Source: Betaproteobacteria bacterium (GTDB lineage Bacteria > Acidobacteriota > Terriglobia > Acidiferrales > UBA7541). Taken from it: a stretch of 64,000 nucleotides of DNA. Shown piece after piece: positions 25,500-34,776 of the stretch. The DNA lies in the NCBI GenBank assembly GCA_903970165.1, contig CAJCHZ010000056.1, positions 62,001-126,000 of the forward strand, in the 5' to 3' direction. The position numbers and the translations under genes were made by a program. The notes under the pieces are model-generated. The model ran no database searches and was not told where the DNA came from. It saw only the letters and a list, made by a program, of their open reading frames with translations. Each line of letters opens with the position of its first letter. The first letter of the stretch is position 1.

Positions 25500-26087
25500 T
25501 TCGGAACGCTTCCCTTTTTCTGTGGGCTTCAATGCGAGAATTCCAACTCCTGGCAAATTGCGGTAACGCTCGGCATAGTCCAGGCCGAAGCCGACGACGA
25601 ATTCATTGGGGATGGTGAAGCCCACATAGTCCGCGTGAACGTCTGCGATGCGGCGCTCCGGCTTGTCCAGGAGCACGGCGATGCGGAGATGTTTCGGCTT
25701 GCGCTGTTCGAAGATGCGACGCAGATATTGAAGGGTCATGCCGGTGTCCAAAATGTCTTCGACAAGTATAACGGTTCGTCCTTCGATGCTTACGTCCAAA
25801 TCCTTGGTGAGTTTTACCTGGCCGGAAGTTTTGGTGTCTTTTCCGTAGCTGGAGACGGCAAGGAAATCTAGGGAGACTTCGCCGTGGATGGCGCGCGCGA
25901 GATCCGAAAGGAAAAAAACCGCGCCTTTCAGGACACCGACCAGATGAAGAGGCTCCTCGGGGAAGTCCACACGAATTTGTTTTGCGATCTGCATGACGCG
26001 CTGATGCACGCGGCCTTTCGGAATCATCATGCGAACTTTTTCGCCAGGATGACTTCCAGTGCGTGACAATGACTTTTTCTTTGGCAT
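25494..26087 (-). CDS. hpt: hypoxanthine phosphoribosyltransferase
   Basis: Purine salvage enzyme that joins hypoxanthine or guanine to PRPP. The PRPP-binding motif is VILVEDILDTGMTL. The N-terminal loop LVGVLKGAVFFLSDLARAI and the flexible loop VSSYGKDTKTSG match HPRTs, and the C-terminus DYVGFTIPNEFVVGFGLDYAERYRN is the purine-binding hood. The ATG at 26087 has GGGGA 6 nt upstream. At 197 residues it is slightly longer than the 175-180 typical of E. coli Hpt because of a basic N-terminal tail. Confidence 0.94.
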   Translation of the reverse strand: MPKKKSLSRTGSHPGEKVRMMIPKGRVHQRVMQIAKQIRVDFPEEPLHLVGVLKGAVFFLSDLARAIHGEVSLDFLAVSSYGKDTKTSGQVKLTKDLDVSIEGRTVILVEDILDTGMTLQYLRRIFEQRKPKHLRIAVLLDKPERRIADVHADYVGFTIPNEFVVGFGLDYAERYRNLPGVGILALKPTEKGKRSEV

Positions 26088-26255
26088 GCTTTTCCCCAGA
26101 GTGGAACGGAGACTCTAGCTCACGTTCTTGTGCGCGGGCAAGGGTTGGATGCGAGATTTTCGAGAACAGCGAACGTAGGCTCCCGCACTCCACATCACCT
26201 ATACGTGGAGCCTGATGGATTTTTGTTTGAGATTTCTGGTTGAGGAGGAAGGCTA

Positions 26256-26768
26256 ATGCCTGAGAAACAGTTGCCGGAACCCTGGCTTCGGGGAAAGCTT
26301 AGGGAAGTTCCCGCGGTGCATCGTGGCGTGCTCCATGCCTTGGAGCTTGCCAAGGAAGACCTTCCGCATTGGTGCAGACCGTTGAGCGATGAGCAGTTAA
26401 ACAGAAGCATCGCGGATATAGCGCCGGTGGCTTTTCATCTGCGACATATCGCGGGGAGTCTGGATCGGCTGCTGACCTATGCCGAAGGAAACACTTTGAA
26501 TGAGCAACAATTGGTAGCGCTGAAGTCGGAGATGAGTTCTCGGGACAGTAGGGATGAGCTGTTCGAAGCGCTTGCGGTGGCCCTTGAAGCCGGCGCCCTG
26601 CGGGTTCGAAAATTAACACAGGACTCTCTCGAAGAGCCTCGCACGGTTGGACTGAAAAGGTTACCGACTACCGTGGGTGGGCTTCTGGTGCATATTGCGG
26701 ACCATACACAGAGACACGTGGGACAGGCTATTACGACGGCGAAAATCGTGCGTGCGCAGTTTCCCTAG
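26256..26768 (+). CDS. DinB-like four-helix-bundle protein
   Basis: A 170-residue protein with the DinB/YfiT bundle pattern. Putative metal-binding histidines are in FHLRHIAGSLDRLL (helix 2) and HIADHTQRHVGQ (helix 4). Many members bind a metal and some use bacillithiol or mycothiol, but most are uncharacterised. A strong Shine-Dalgarno (GGAGGAAGG) precedes the ATG at 26256. It stands alone between divergent hpt and co-directional marC. Confidence 0.75.
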   Translation: MPEKQLPEPWLRGKLREVPAVHRGVLHALELAKEDLPHWCRPLSDEQLNRSIADIAPVAFHLRHIAGSLDRLLTYAEGNTLNEQQLVALKSEMSSRDSRDELFEALAVALEAGALRVRKLTQDSLEEPRTVGLKRLPTTVGGLLVHIADHTQRHVGQAITTAKIVRAQFP

Positions 26769-26869
26769 AAAAAATCCGTGGCCCTTTTGCGGGCGTTCAC
26801 ATCCAATTCCTCGGCGTCTTGTGACGCTTTTAGGCTGCTCGGATATACTCAAAGAACTGGAGATTTCCT

Positions 26870-27541
26870 TTGCTCGAGGCGGCAAAAAGCACACTTTTAA
26901 TTCTTAGTGCGCTGTTCCCCATCGTTAATCCGCTGGGGGGCAGCCCGATATTTTTGACGCTGACGCGGGATTACGCTGCGGCAGACCGGCGAGCGCTATC
27001 GTGGCGCGTGGCAGTGAATAGTCTTTTTCTGCTGGTGGTCTCGTGCCTGATTGGGACGCACATCCTCACTTTCTTTGGGATTTCGCTGCCAGTGGTCCAA
27101 GTGGGCGGGGGGCTGATCGTTGTGGCGACGGGCTGGGCGATGCTAAACCGCAAGGACGAGGAAGATGGTACACCGGACGGGAAGGCCCGGAAGAAAGTGG
27201 CGCCGCGCGATGAATTTAAAACCGCGTTTTATCCGCTGACTTTGCCTTTGACGGTGGGGCCCGGTTCGATCTCTGTCGCGATTACCCTGGGGGCAAATCT
27301 TCCGCGGCACCATGGGTGGAATTTTCTAGGGATTATGGCGATCCTCATCGGGTGCGTGATTATCGCGATGAGTATTTACATTTGTTACGGGTTTTCCGAC
27401 AGGCTGGCGCGGGTGTTGGGAGATACGGCGATGTCGGTGATTATGAGGTTGTCGTCGTTCTTGTTGGTTTGTATTGGAGTGCAGATTCTTTGGAATGGGG
27501 CTAAGGCGCTGCTTTCGTCGTTGCCGCAATTCGCGAATTAG
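26870..27541 (+). CDS. MarC-family inner membrane protein
   Basis: Six hydrophobic segments, with FPIVNPLGGSPIFLTLTRDY near the N-terminus and AFYPLTLPLTVGPGSISV in the middle, identify the MarC/UPF0056 family. Its function is unsettled; the early link with multidrug resistance was not upheld. The start is a TTG at 26870, supported by GGAG 8 nt upstream and by the membrane segment beginning at once. At 223 residues it has normal length. It is convergent with the serine hydrolase gene. Confidence 0.88.
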   Translation: MLEAAKSTLLILSALFPIVNPLGGSPIFLTLTRDYAAADRRALSWRVAVNSLFLLVVSCLIGTHILTFFGISLPVVQVGGGLIVVATGWAMLNRKDEEDGTPDGKARKKVAPRDEFKTAFYPLTLPLTVGPGSISVAITLGANLPRHHGWNFLGIMAILIGCVIIAMSIYICYGFSDRLARVLGDTAMSVIMRLSSFLLVCIGVQILWNGAKALLSSLPQFAN

Positions 27542-27682
27542 AGGGCATAAAAAACAAAAACATGACAGAGAGTTCGCAGAGAGAGCGAAGGGCACGGACA
27601 AGTATGAAGGCGCAAAATAGCGGTGTCCGCCTCGGAAGACGGACCCTGCTGAAGCCGATTCCAACCGAAGAGAGTATCAACC

Positions 27683-29671
27683 TCAGTAGTTCAAGTGCAA
27701 ATTCAGGAAGTGCCAGTGAAAGATGAACCAGAAGAAGCCGACGCAGGCAAATGCCTGGAGTGTGCTCCAGATTTTGTACCAGAGCCATTGGGCGCTATCG
27801 CCCCAGGACTTCACGGCGTTGAGAAGAGCAAGGAGCGCGCCGAAGCCCGTGAGAACGCCGACAACCTGTAACAGGTGAATCCAAATGTCCAAACCCTCGG
27901 CGGAAATTTTCAGAGACTCGAGACCGTTGAGGATCGAGACGAATCCCACGATAAAGACGAGCGCTGCGATGCAATCGAGGCGAACCAACAGGCGAAGGCG
28001 CTTAGCGCCGTCATCAAGCGTCAGCGGCTTGGCATAGTGGCTGCGGAACATCGCGGCGACAGGCCAGAGCAGAATGGTGAGCGCAATAACGGTCAGGCTG
28101 AAACCGATGACAAAAAAGTTGAAACCCTTTTTGTCGAACAAACTGTCCACGCGCAGAAAAACCATGAACGGGTAGTCCATATAGAAAACGGGGCGGCCGA
28201 TGGCGTCTTTGGTGAATGCGAGTTTGTCCTTCCCGTCGAGGGAGCGATAGACGCCGGCGGAGATTTCACGAAAATGTTTCGGCTGGCCGTCCAAGCCTTT
28301 CATGTCTGGAGAGAAAATCGTGTTGTCTTTGGGGTCAGCGACGATTTCCGTTTCACCAAGCACGCCGGTCACGGCGAGGATGTTGGTTTCGAAACGGCGG
28401 CTGACCATGTAGGTTCCCGCCACTGCCTTAGCGTCCTGGGCCGCCGTGGAAACCCCGGGTTCGTTTACCGGGGTCTCCGGGAAGTAACGGTCCATGAAGC
28501 GATTGAAAAAGGTGCCGCGCATATCGGCCTGATCGCGGCCGAGACTGTTGACGGAGAGGAAGATGCCAACGTTGTCGTTAAGAAGAAGATGCATGTCGCT
28601 GTGGAAGGAGACCGTGTCGCCGCCGTGACCGATGCTGCGGTGGCCATTTTCGGATTGCTCGTAAAAGCCCAGGCACATGGCATGCATACCTGCCGGCCAG
28701 CCTTCCTGGCGGGAGTGCATCTGAATGGCCGTTTCCGGCTTTAGAATTTGTACGTCGCCATACTTGCCGTTTTGGAGGTGCATGATCATCCAGTGCGTCA
28801 TATCCACGGCAGATGCAGAGAGCGATCCGGCGGGAGAGACCTGGACGACTTCAAAAGGCTTAGGTTCGCCGGAGCCGAGGATGTAGCCCTGGGACATGTA
28901 CGATTTGAGATTGTCCGGGAGCGGTTGGCGGAAAGTGGCGTAGTGCATGTTCAACGGCTTGAAAAAGTGTTCTTCCACGTAGTCGTCAAATTTCTGACCC
29001 GAAACGCGCTCGACAATGTAGGCAGCCATGGTCGTGGCGTAGTTGGAGTAAGCGGGCGTTACGCCGGGCGGGAAAATGCGCGCGGGCATGTGCGCGCGGA
29101 GATAAACCTCAATGGGGACGAGGTTTTTGATGTCCGTGAGGAAAAGATCCTTGATGGTTTCTTCATAACCAGTGCTGTGAGTCATGATGTTGCGGAGGGT
29201 GATGGGCTTGCTGAAAGCGGGGGGAATTTTGAAGTCGAGGTAATCGTTGACGTCGTGGTCGAGATCGAGCTTGCCTAGTTCGACTTGCTGCATAACGGCG
29301 GTCCAAGCAAAAGTTTTAGAGATGGAGCCGGGACGGAACAAGGTGGTTTCCGGGTCGACGGGGATTTTCTTGGCAACGTCGGCATAACCGTAGCCTTTGG
29401 CGTACAGAAGTTTTCCGTCCTTAACGACGGCCACGACCGCACCTGCGATGTCGGAGTGGCCAATCTGCTGAGGCACGAGGCCGTCGAGAAAAGCGCCGAG
29501 ATCGTCAGCAGTCAGTTCGTGGCCCTTTGGAGCGGAAGCGCTGGAGGCGGCCGCCGCATGCGTCATTGACAATGTGGGTGGGGGGACGGGAGTCTGCGCA
29601 AACATCGCGGAGAAACAAAAAAGCGAAATGGCGGCCAGAGACAAAAGTCCAGCACGGGCTGAGATTTTCAC
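27683..29671 (-). CDS. secreted/membrane serine hydrolase of the beta-lactamase (class C/PBP-like) family
   Basis: A signal peptide (ending AMFAQ) precedes a serine-beta-lactamase-like domain. The nucleophile motif SISK is at 116-119, YSN at 208-210 and HGG at 349-351. Proteins of this clan include DD-peptidases, D-aminopeptidases and esterases, so peptide or D-residue hydrolysis is plausible but not proven. After about residue 520 there are four transmembrane segments, an anchoring tail found in many acidobacterial members. It has its own sigma70 promoter and operator-like repeat (29754-29812), sharing that layout with the TonB receptor gene. Confidence 0.85.
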   Translation of the reverse strand: MKISARAGLLSLAAISLFCFSAMFAQTPVPPPTLSMTHAAAASSASAPKGHELTADDLGAFLDGLVPQQIGHSDIAGAVVAVVKDGKLLYAKGYGYADVAKKIPVDPETTLFRPGSISKTFAWTAVMQQVELGKLDLDHDVNDYLDFKIPPAFSKPITLRNIMTHSTGYEETIKDLFLTDIKNLVPIEVYLRAHMPARIFPPGVTPAYSNYATTMAAYIVERVSGQKFDDYVEEHFFKPLNMHYATFRQPLPDNLKSYMSQGYILGSGEPKPFEVVQVSPAGSLSASAVDMTHWMIMHLQNGKYGDVQILKPETAIQMHSRQEGWPAGMHAMCLGFYEQSENGHRSIGHGGDTVSFHSDMHLLLNDNVGIFLSVNSLGRDQADMRGTFFNRFMDRYFPETPVNEPGVSTAAQDAKAVAGTYMVSRRFETNILAVTGVLGETEIVADPKDNTIFSPDMKGLDGQPKHFREISAGVYRSLDGKDKLAFTKDAIGRPVFYMDYPFMVFLRVDSLFDKKGFNFFVIGFSLTVIALTILLWPVAAMFRSHYAKPLTLDDGAKRLRLLVRLDCIAALVFIVGFVSILNGLESLKISAEGLDIWIHLLQVVGVLTGFGALLALLNAVKSWGDSAQWLWYKIWSTLQAFACVGFFWFIFHWHFLNLHLNY

Positions 29672-29753
29672 TGTTAAAGCCTCCGACTTATGAAGTCATC
29701 GAACAGAATGCCAGAGCCGAAACTGCCCCCTGAAACGGCAGGCGGCGAGGACG

Positions 29754-29769
29754 TGAAACATTTGTTGCA
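29754..29769 (-). promoter_or_regulatory. operator-like inverted repeat upstream of the serine hydrolase gene
   Basis: On the minus strand this reads TGCAAC-AAAT-GTTTCA, one mismatch from the TGCAAC-N4-GTTGCA symmetric consensus also found three times at 34585-34792. It lies 14 bp downstream of the -10 box, a repressor-like position. Confidence 0.55.
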
Positions 29770-29783
29770 TTCTTGTACGGCGG

Positions 29784-29812
29784 AGCCTATTCAGAGAAGA
29801 GCGGAATGTCAA
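29784..29812 (-). promoter_or_regulatory. sigma70 promoter of the serine hydrolase gene
   Basis: TTGACA (29812-29807), a 17-bp spacer, then TAGGCT (29789-29784) on the minus strand. Transcription would begin near 29777, about 105 bp before the start codon. Confidence 0.6.
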
Positions 29813-29859
29813 GCAATTTGACTGAGTTTGCCAAAGGATCGTCAGGCTGGGCAGCTGCG

Positions 29860-32508
29860 CTATTTTGGCGGGAGCTTTTTCAAGTAGGCCGACAGGTTGG
29901 CTTGCTGCGTGGAGCGCAGAGAGATGCAGGCGTTGACAGTGTCTTTGGCGTTTTGAAGGACCCGCTCCGCGCCAGGAAGATTCTGGTTGGCGAAAAAATC
30001 CTGCGAGTCGTCGCGCAACTTTTCGTCGCAAAACAAACCCGCAACGTCCGCGAAATCGCTGCCGAGCGCGGCGTCTGATTTAGCACGGATTGCTGGAAAG
30101 TTGCTTTTGTAGAGTTCCCACACAGCGGGCTGCGTGCCCGGGTTGGCGAACAGGCCAGAGATACGGTAGAGATCCTGGTTTTTCACATCGGAGCTGAGAA
30201 CGAACTCGAAGGTCCGTTTCGTCAATTCAGGGCGGGCAAAGCGCATGAGGGCGCCGAAATAGTTGTAGTACTCTTCAGGGGTTTTGGCGGTTTTCAAGTG
30301 TTCGAGATAGCGGTCATAAAGGTCAGAGTTCCCTTCCATCGCGGATATGATCAGGGCGCGCCTGGCGAGAGCGGAATCCACGGAGCTGGGATCGCGCATG
30401 TACAGCTCGACCATGGCGCGGGCCGCGGCAAGGGCCTGCGGATCGCGGCCATAGAGCGCGAGCTTCGCGAAAACGTTGGCACGCAGCTCGCGTTTCTCAT
30501 CCGGATCTCCGGGCTTGGGCGTCTCGCCGAGATCGTTTGCGACAGGGCGCAGAAAATCGCGAACCCACTTCTCGAAGGCAGGGCGGTCGGCGCCGGACGC
30601 GACAGTGTCGTGGATAGCAGCAAATTGGTTCACCATTTCATCCAATACCAGGGCCGTGCGTTCGGCTTTTGCCTTCTGAATGGTGTCCAGATAGTCGCCG
30701 ACGTTCAAGCGACCGACACGCGCCATTGCCCATTCGTCCGCAAAAAAATGGATGCGTTCTTCCGGGGAAAAACCGGTTTCGACTTCGGCGCTGAATTTGG
30801 AAAGCGTGGACGCATCGTAATCGCTGGTGTAATAGCCGCGGCCGCCGCCATTCGCGTAAACCACTGGAAAGCACCCCGGCAGATCGAACGTTTGCTGACG
30901 CGCCGCAAGCAAAACGTAAGTGACATCTTTCGAGCCAAGCGGACGAAGGCCGACAGGAATTTGCCAAGCCGCCGGCGAGCCCTCGCCAAGTTTTGCGGGG
31001 TCTGAAAAATAACGCTCCTGCGAAAGAGTCACCTGAGTCGTTTGCGTGATTTTCTTTTTCTTCATGAATCCGCCCGGCGTCGAAGTTTCTTTGCATGCGG
31101 TTTTCACGAGCGTGACGAGAGGAGCCCCGGGCTGATCTATGAAACTCGGCATAATGCGGTCCACGGGCTTTTCGGAACTGGCGGCCATCTGATTCCAGAA
31201 ATCCTCGGCGGTGGCGTTTGCGTAGGCGTGTTTTTCGAGATAGTCGTTGACGCCCTTGCGGAAGAGGTCGGGGCCTACATAGGCTTCCGTCATGCGGAGG
31301 ACGGAGGCGGCTTTTTCGTAGGCGATGCTGTCGAAGAGCGTCTGGATATCGGCAATCGTTTCGACTTTGGCGCGCACAGGGCGCACGGAGGCGACGGAAT
31401 CGCTCTCGAGTGCGCCGTTGGTCTGGGCGATTTCGGAATTTTCCATGTGCCATTCGGGCTTTGCGGATTCCATGGGTTTGAAGGACATCCAGGTGGCAAA
31501 GCCTTCGTTGAGCCAGATGTCGTCCCACCACTTCATGGTGACGAGATCACCGAACCATTGATGGGCCATTTCGTGGGCGAGGATGGAAACGACATTCTGA
31601 TGGGCACCTACGGAAGCGGTTTTATCGTCAATGGTGAGATAGGTTTCGCGATAGGTGATGGCGGCGGTGTTTTCCATGGCGCCGGCGGAAAAATCAGGGA
31701 AAGCGATGATGTCGAGCTTCTGGAAGGGATATTTGGTCTGGAAATAGGTGTCGTAGAATTTCAGAATATTCTCCGCGGAGACGAGCGCGTAGGAGAGGAG
31801 ATTCTTTTTTTCGGGGACGGCGCAGACACGGATGGGGATATTGTCCGCAGCGCCTTCGACGCAAGAAAAATCACCGACCATCATGGCGACGAGATAGGTG
31901 GACATTTTCGGGGAATCGGAAAATCTCAGCGTGTGCTTTCCGGAGGTCGGGCCGGGCGTGTCGGAAATGATTTTGCCATTGGAGATGGCGATGTCGCCCT
32001 TGTCGACGACGAGAGCTATGCGGAAGACGGCTTTGTAGGCGGGCTCGTCGAAAGAGGGGAAGGCGCGGCGGGCATCAGTAGCTTCGAATTGAGTTACCGC
32101 GTAGCGCCGGCGGGCCGTCTGGCTGAGATAAAAGCCGCGGAGCTTGTCGTTGAGGATGCCGGTGAAGCGAATGTGAATATCAATGGCGCCAACCGGAACG
32201 GTATCGGGGACCCAGAGAGTAGCGGTTTCATTCTTTTCGTCGAGCTTGACGGCGGCGGCTTGCTTGAAATCGCCGGCAGCGATGCTGGCTTCCTGAAATT
32301 CGATTTCGGCCGAGTTGAGAGTGAGAGTGGAGGCGGCCTTTTGGAGATGCGCGTGGATGGTTTCTTCGCCTGAGAAAGTGGCGCTGGAGAGATCGGGCTC
32401 AAATTTCAGGTCGTAGGATTCCGGGATGACAGTCTCAGGGAGGCGTTGCGCGAGACTTGGGAGAGCACCGAGGAGAGTAAGAGTGGCCAGAGTTGCGAGG
32501 CGTTTCAT
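29860..32508 (-). CDS. M1-family zinc aminopeptidase, exported
   Basis: An N-terminal signal peptide (MKRLATLATLTLLGALPSLA) is followed by the M1 N-terminal saddle domain, the exopeptidase motif GAMEN (276-280) and the zinc site HEMAH (312-316) with the third ligand Glu335 in WLNEGFA. The C-terminal ERAP1-like helical domain completes 882 residues. The enzyme removes N-terminal residues from peptides, here probably in the periplasm. The start at 32508 is supported by AAGGAA 7 nt upstream; the frame continues further up but without signal-like sequence. Its neighbours (serine hydrolase, racemase, deacylases) suggest a role in peptide scavenging. Confidence 0.92.
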   Translation of the reverse strand: MKRLATLATLTLLGALPSLAQRLPETVIPESYDLKFEPDLSSATFSGEETIHAHLQKAASTLTLNSAEIEFQEASIAAGDFKQAAAVKLDEKNETATLWVPDTVPVGAIDIHIRFTGILNDKLRGFYLSQTARRRYAVTQFEATDARRAFPSFDEPAYKAVFRIALVVDKGDIAISNGKIISDTPGPTSGKHTLRFSDSPKMSTYLVAMMVGDFSCVEGAADNIPIRVCAVPEKKNLLSYALVSAENILKFYDTYFQTKYPFQKLDIIAFPDFSAGAMENTAAITYRETYLTIDDKTASVGAHQNVVSILAHEMAHQWFGDLVTMKWWDDIWLNEGFATWMSFKPMESAKPEWHMENSEIAQTNGALESDSVASVRPVRAKVETIADIQTLFDSIAYEKAASVLRMTEAYVGPDLFRKGVNDYLEKHAYANATAEDFWNQMAASSEKPVDRIMPSFIDQPGAPLVTLVKTACKETSTPGGFMKKKKITQTTQVTLSQERYFSDPAKLGEGSPAAWQIPVGLRPLGSKDVTYVLLAARQQTFDLPGCFPVVYANGGGRGYYTSDYDASTLSKFSAEVETGFSPEERIHFFADEWAMARVGRLNVGDYLDTIQKAKAERTALVLDEMVNQFAAIHDTVASGADRPAFEKWVRDFLRPVANDLGETPKPGDPDEKRELRANVFAKLALYGRDPQALAAARAMVELYMRDPSSVDSALARRALIISAMEGNSDLYDRYLEHLKTAKTPEEYYNYFGALMRFARPELTKRTFEFVLSSDVKNQDLYRISGLFANPGTQPAVWELYKSNFPAIRAKSDAALGSDFADVAGLFCDEKLRDDSQDFFANQNLPGAERVLQNAKDTVNACISLRSTQQANLSAYLKKLPPK

Positions 32509-32663
32509 GTGCGTTCCTTCGAAATAGGATGAGAACCGGCGATTTGGCGCGCGTGCGCGAAGAACGTTACGCGTACGCGGCATAGAGGATAGCAGCGATT
32601 TTGCCTGAATTCATGCGTGATTGTGCGCGGGCGCGCACACATGCCATGTGCGTTCGATTGCGG

Positions 32664-33788
32664 CTAAGCGGCGGTGAGCTGGCTGCTCCAACTGTTGGTG
32701 CGCACGGTGAGTTTTTCGATGCGATCGCGGCAAGCGGCGAAACCGATGCCGGACTTTTTCGGAACCAAGATAGTGCCTTTGGCGGTGACTTCGACTTCCG
32801 GCTCGATGATGTCTTCGGCCCAGTAACGCTTGCTGGCGGAGACGTCTCCCGGCAGAGTGAAGCCCGCGAGTGTGGACATGGCGATGTTGTGGGCGCGGCC
32901 GATGCCGGTCTCAAGCATTCCGCCGCACCAAACGGGAATGGAATGCGTGCGGCAGACTTCTTCGACGCGGCGGGCTTCTGAGTGGCCGCCGACGCGTCCG
33001 AGCTTGATATTGATGATGCGGCAGGCTTTCAATTCGATGGCGGTGAGCGCGTGGCGAGCGTTGTTGATGCATTCGTCCAGGCATATAGCGGTTTTGATTT
33101 GAGATTGGAGCTTGGAGTGGGCGTAGATGTCGTCCCAGTTGAGAGGCTGCTCCATCATTAGGAGATTGTATTGATCCAGTTCGCGCAGGTGGGCAGCGTC
33201 TTCCAGGCGATAGGCGGAGTTGGCATCAACGGAGAGAAGAATGTTTGGAAATTGCTTCCGGACGGCGGCTACGTAGTCGAGATCTTTGCCGGGCTTGATT
33301 TTGAGCTTGATGCGCTGGTAACCGCTGAGGAGTTCTTCTTCGACGCGACGCACGAGCGATGGAGGGTTTTCGCGGATGCCCAGAGAAACGCCGCTGGCGA
33401 CTTCGTCCAGAGTGCCGCCGAGAAGTTTCGAGAGAGGAATTCCTTTGATGTGAGCTTCGACGTCCCAGAGGGCGTTTTCGACGCCGCTCTTTGCCATTTC
33501 GTGCCCGCGAATGGCAGCGAGGAGCGCGGGGCAGTCAGAAGCATGATCGATTGTTTTGCCGATCAGGGTGGGGGCGACAAAATCGGAGATGACATGCCAA
33601 GCGGTGTCGGTGGTTTCGGAGTTGTAGCCGGGAGTTTCGCTGGCGGTGACTTCGCCCCAGCCGCTCACACCGTCGGCGATGACTTCCACAAGAATGATGC
33701 GGCGATGGTGGGAGACGCCGAAGCTGGTTTCGAACGGCGCTTTGAGACGCATTTGTACTTCCCGCAAAGTGATGGATTCAATTTTCAT
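32664..33788 (-). CDS. N-succinylamino-acid racemase / o-succinylbenzoate synthase (enolase superfamily)
   Basis: Muconate-lactonizing subgroup enzyme. The catalytic lysines sit in KLK (Lys161/Lys163) and INIKLGRVGG (Lys262), and the metal ligands are Asp188 (SVDAN), Glu213 (MMEQP) and Asp238 (CLDEC), at positions close to those of Amycolatopsis NSAR. Such proteins make o-succinylbenzoate for menaquinone or racemise N-succinyl amino acids, and many do both. No other men genes are present, and the gene overlaps a GNAT acyltransferase gene by 11 bp, so the racemase role is favoured. The start at 33788 (MKIESITLREV) is the first residue of the capping domain. Confidence 0.88.
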   Translation of the reverse strand: MKIESITLREVQMRLKAPFETSFGVSHHRRIILVEVIADGVSGWGEVTASETPGYNSETTDTAWHVISDFVAPTLIGKTIDHASDCPALLAAIRGHEMAKSGVENALWDVEAHIKGIPLSKLLGGTLDEVASGVSLGIRENPPSLVRRVEEELLSGYQRIKLKIKPGKDLDYVAAVRKQFPNILLSVDANSAYRLEDAAHLRELDQYNLLMMEQPLNWDDIYAHSKLQSQIKTAICLDECINNARHALTAIELKACRIINIKLGRVGGHSEARRVEEVCRTHSIPVWCGGMLETGIGRAHNIAMSTLAGFTLPGDVSASKRYWAEDIIEPEVEVTAKGTILVPKKSGIGFAACRDRIEKLTVRTNSWSSQLTAA

Positions 33789-34539
33789 AAGGCTCCATGA
33801 GGTAAGTTCCGACGTGTGCGTCCAGTTCGAAGCCGACTGCGGCGCGGCCGGCGGCGATGTGCGTTGAGAACTGTTCGCGGAAAGCGGATTGGATTGTCTC
33901 TGCAGCTTGCGGATTATCGCGGCAGATGTCGCGGATGTTTGCGGGAATGGAGACTTTTTCCAGATGGTTCCCGATGCGACGAGCATTGTGGTTCAACACA
34001 TCCTGAACTCGGGGAGAGCGAACCCACCATTGGGCGACGAGGCGGTCTGTCGGCAGGCCAGCGTGAAGAGGGCTTGAGGTGCGGCCATAAAGATTGGGGA
34101 TGTAGTGGCGGACGATCGCGCCAAGACGCTCGATGTTGAAGTAGGCGTTTTTTAGTTGAAGAGGATCGAAAGTCCATTCGATAAGAGCAATACCGCGCTC
34201 GATTGCGTCGTCGCGCTGGGCGAGCTTCAGCAGGCGGCCAACGCCGCGATTTTGATATTCGTCGATGACGCCAACCATGTGCGAGTGCAGGTAGGTAAGC
34301 CCATCGCGTACGGCGGCGAAAGCGAGAGCAAATCCGACAGGCTTATCAGCGTCGTAAGCGACCATTACCTGGCCGCCCGTTTTGTTCGCAACGATAAAAA
34401 TCTGGTCGGGTACGGTGTCCAGGGGAACGTAGCCCCAAATGCGTTGCTGGAGTTCGACGCCGACGCTCATCTCCTGAGCATCATGGATGGATCGAACGGT
34501 GATCGCTTGCTTGGCAGGAGACGCGGTAGCCTCGGTCAT
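33778..34539 (-). CDS. GNAT-family N-acyltransferase (COG3375 type), probable N-succinyltransferase partner of the racemase
   Basis: A predicted acyltransferase using acyl-CoA. The GNAT pattern is visible in GGQVMVAYDADKPVGFALAF and VGVIDEYQNRGVGRLLKLAQRDDA (acyl-CoA pyrophosphate loop RGVGRL). The C-terminal half (IPNLYGRTSSPLHAGLPTDRLVAQWWV) matches the COG3375 group commonly found beside NSAR/OSBS genes. In Geobacillus, a GNAT succinyltransferase and NSAR act with a succinyl-amino-acid hydrolase to turn D- into L-amino acids; applying that here is inference. GGGAAGGA precedes the ATG at 34539. Its stop lies inside the racemase start region, so translation is coupled. Confidence 0.8.
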   Translation of the reverse strand: MTEATASPAKQAITVRSIHDAQEMSVGVELQQRIWGYVPLDTVPDQIFIVANKTGGQVMVAYDADKPVGFALAFAAVRDGLTYLHSHMVGVIDEYQNRGVGRLLKLAQRDDAIERGIALIEWTFDPLQLKNAYFNIERLGAIVRHYIPNLYGRTSSPLHAGLPTDRLVAQWWVRSPRVQDVLNHNARRIGNHLEKVSIPANIRDICRDNPQAAETIQSAFREQFSTHIAAGRAAVGFELDAHVGTYLMEPYEN

Positions 34540-34584
34540 TCCTTCCCTCTTGAACTGACTCTCTATTTTACAGGGCGGCTCAAG

Positions 34585-34600
34585 TACAACGAATGTTTCA
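34585..34600. promoter_or_regulatory. operator-like inverted repeat, GNAT-proximal
   Basis: TACAAC-GAAT-GTTTCA has two mismatches to TGCAAC-N4-GTTGCA and is 46 bp upstream of the GNAT start codon. It overlaps a perfect CGAATG-TTT-CATTCG repeat at 34590-34604. I see no canonical promoter for the minus-strand genes next to it. Confidence 0.45.
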
Positions 34601-34666
34601 TTCGATCCAGCTGCGTTATTTTGGGCCCCGCCAGTATCATCTCGATTTTCGATTCACTGTATCACA

Positions 34667-34686
34667 AACGCAACATGTGTTGCGTT
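34667..34686. promoter_or_regulatory. operator-like palindrome in the middle of the divergent spacer
   Basis: AACGCAAC-ATGT-GTTGCGTT is an 8+4+8 inverted repeat with perfect arms. Its core GCAAC-N4-GTTGC matches the other three sites. It lies upstream of the -35 box of the TonB receptor promoter. Confidence 0.6.
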
Positions 34687-34721
34687 AGCAAAATGCTGCA
34701 ATCTGCGGGCCAACGTATTGG

Positions 34722-34750
34722 TTGACAATCCACGGCCGCCTGCCTAGACT
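34722..34750 (+). promoter_or_regulatory. sigma70 promoter of the TonB receptor gene
   Basis: TTGACA at 34722-34727, a 17-bp spacer, and TAGACT at 34745-34750. The predicted start site is near 34757, leaving a leader of about 110 nt. The boxes nearly match the serine hydrolase promoter at 29784-29812. Confidence 0.65.
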
Positions 34751-34776
34751 CGCGGGCAACGGAGATTCTATCTTAA

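Noticed and set aside
31042..32373. 443-codon plus-strand frame opposite the M1 aminopeptidase
   Set aside because: Glycine and phenylalanine-rich shadow frame; the minus strand carries GAMEN and HExxH motifs.
32623..32650. Inverted repeats GTGCGC-GGGC-GCGCAC and CACATG-C-CATGTG between the racemase and M1 genes
   Set aside because: Clear on paper, but in a CG-rich alternating stretch without a T-run or a promoter context, so I could not call a terminator or operator.
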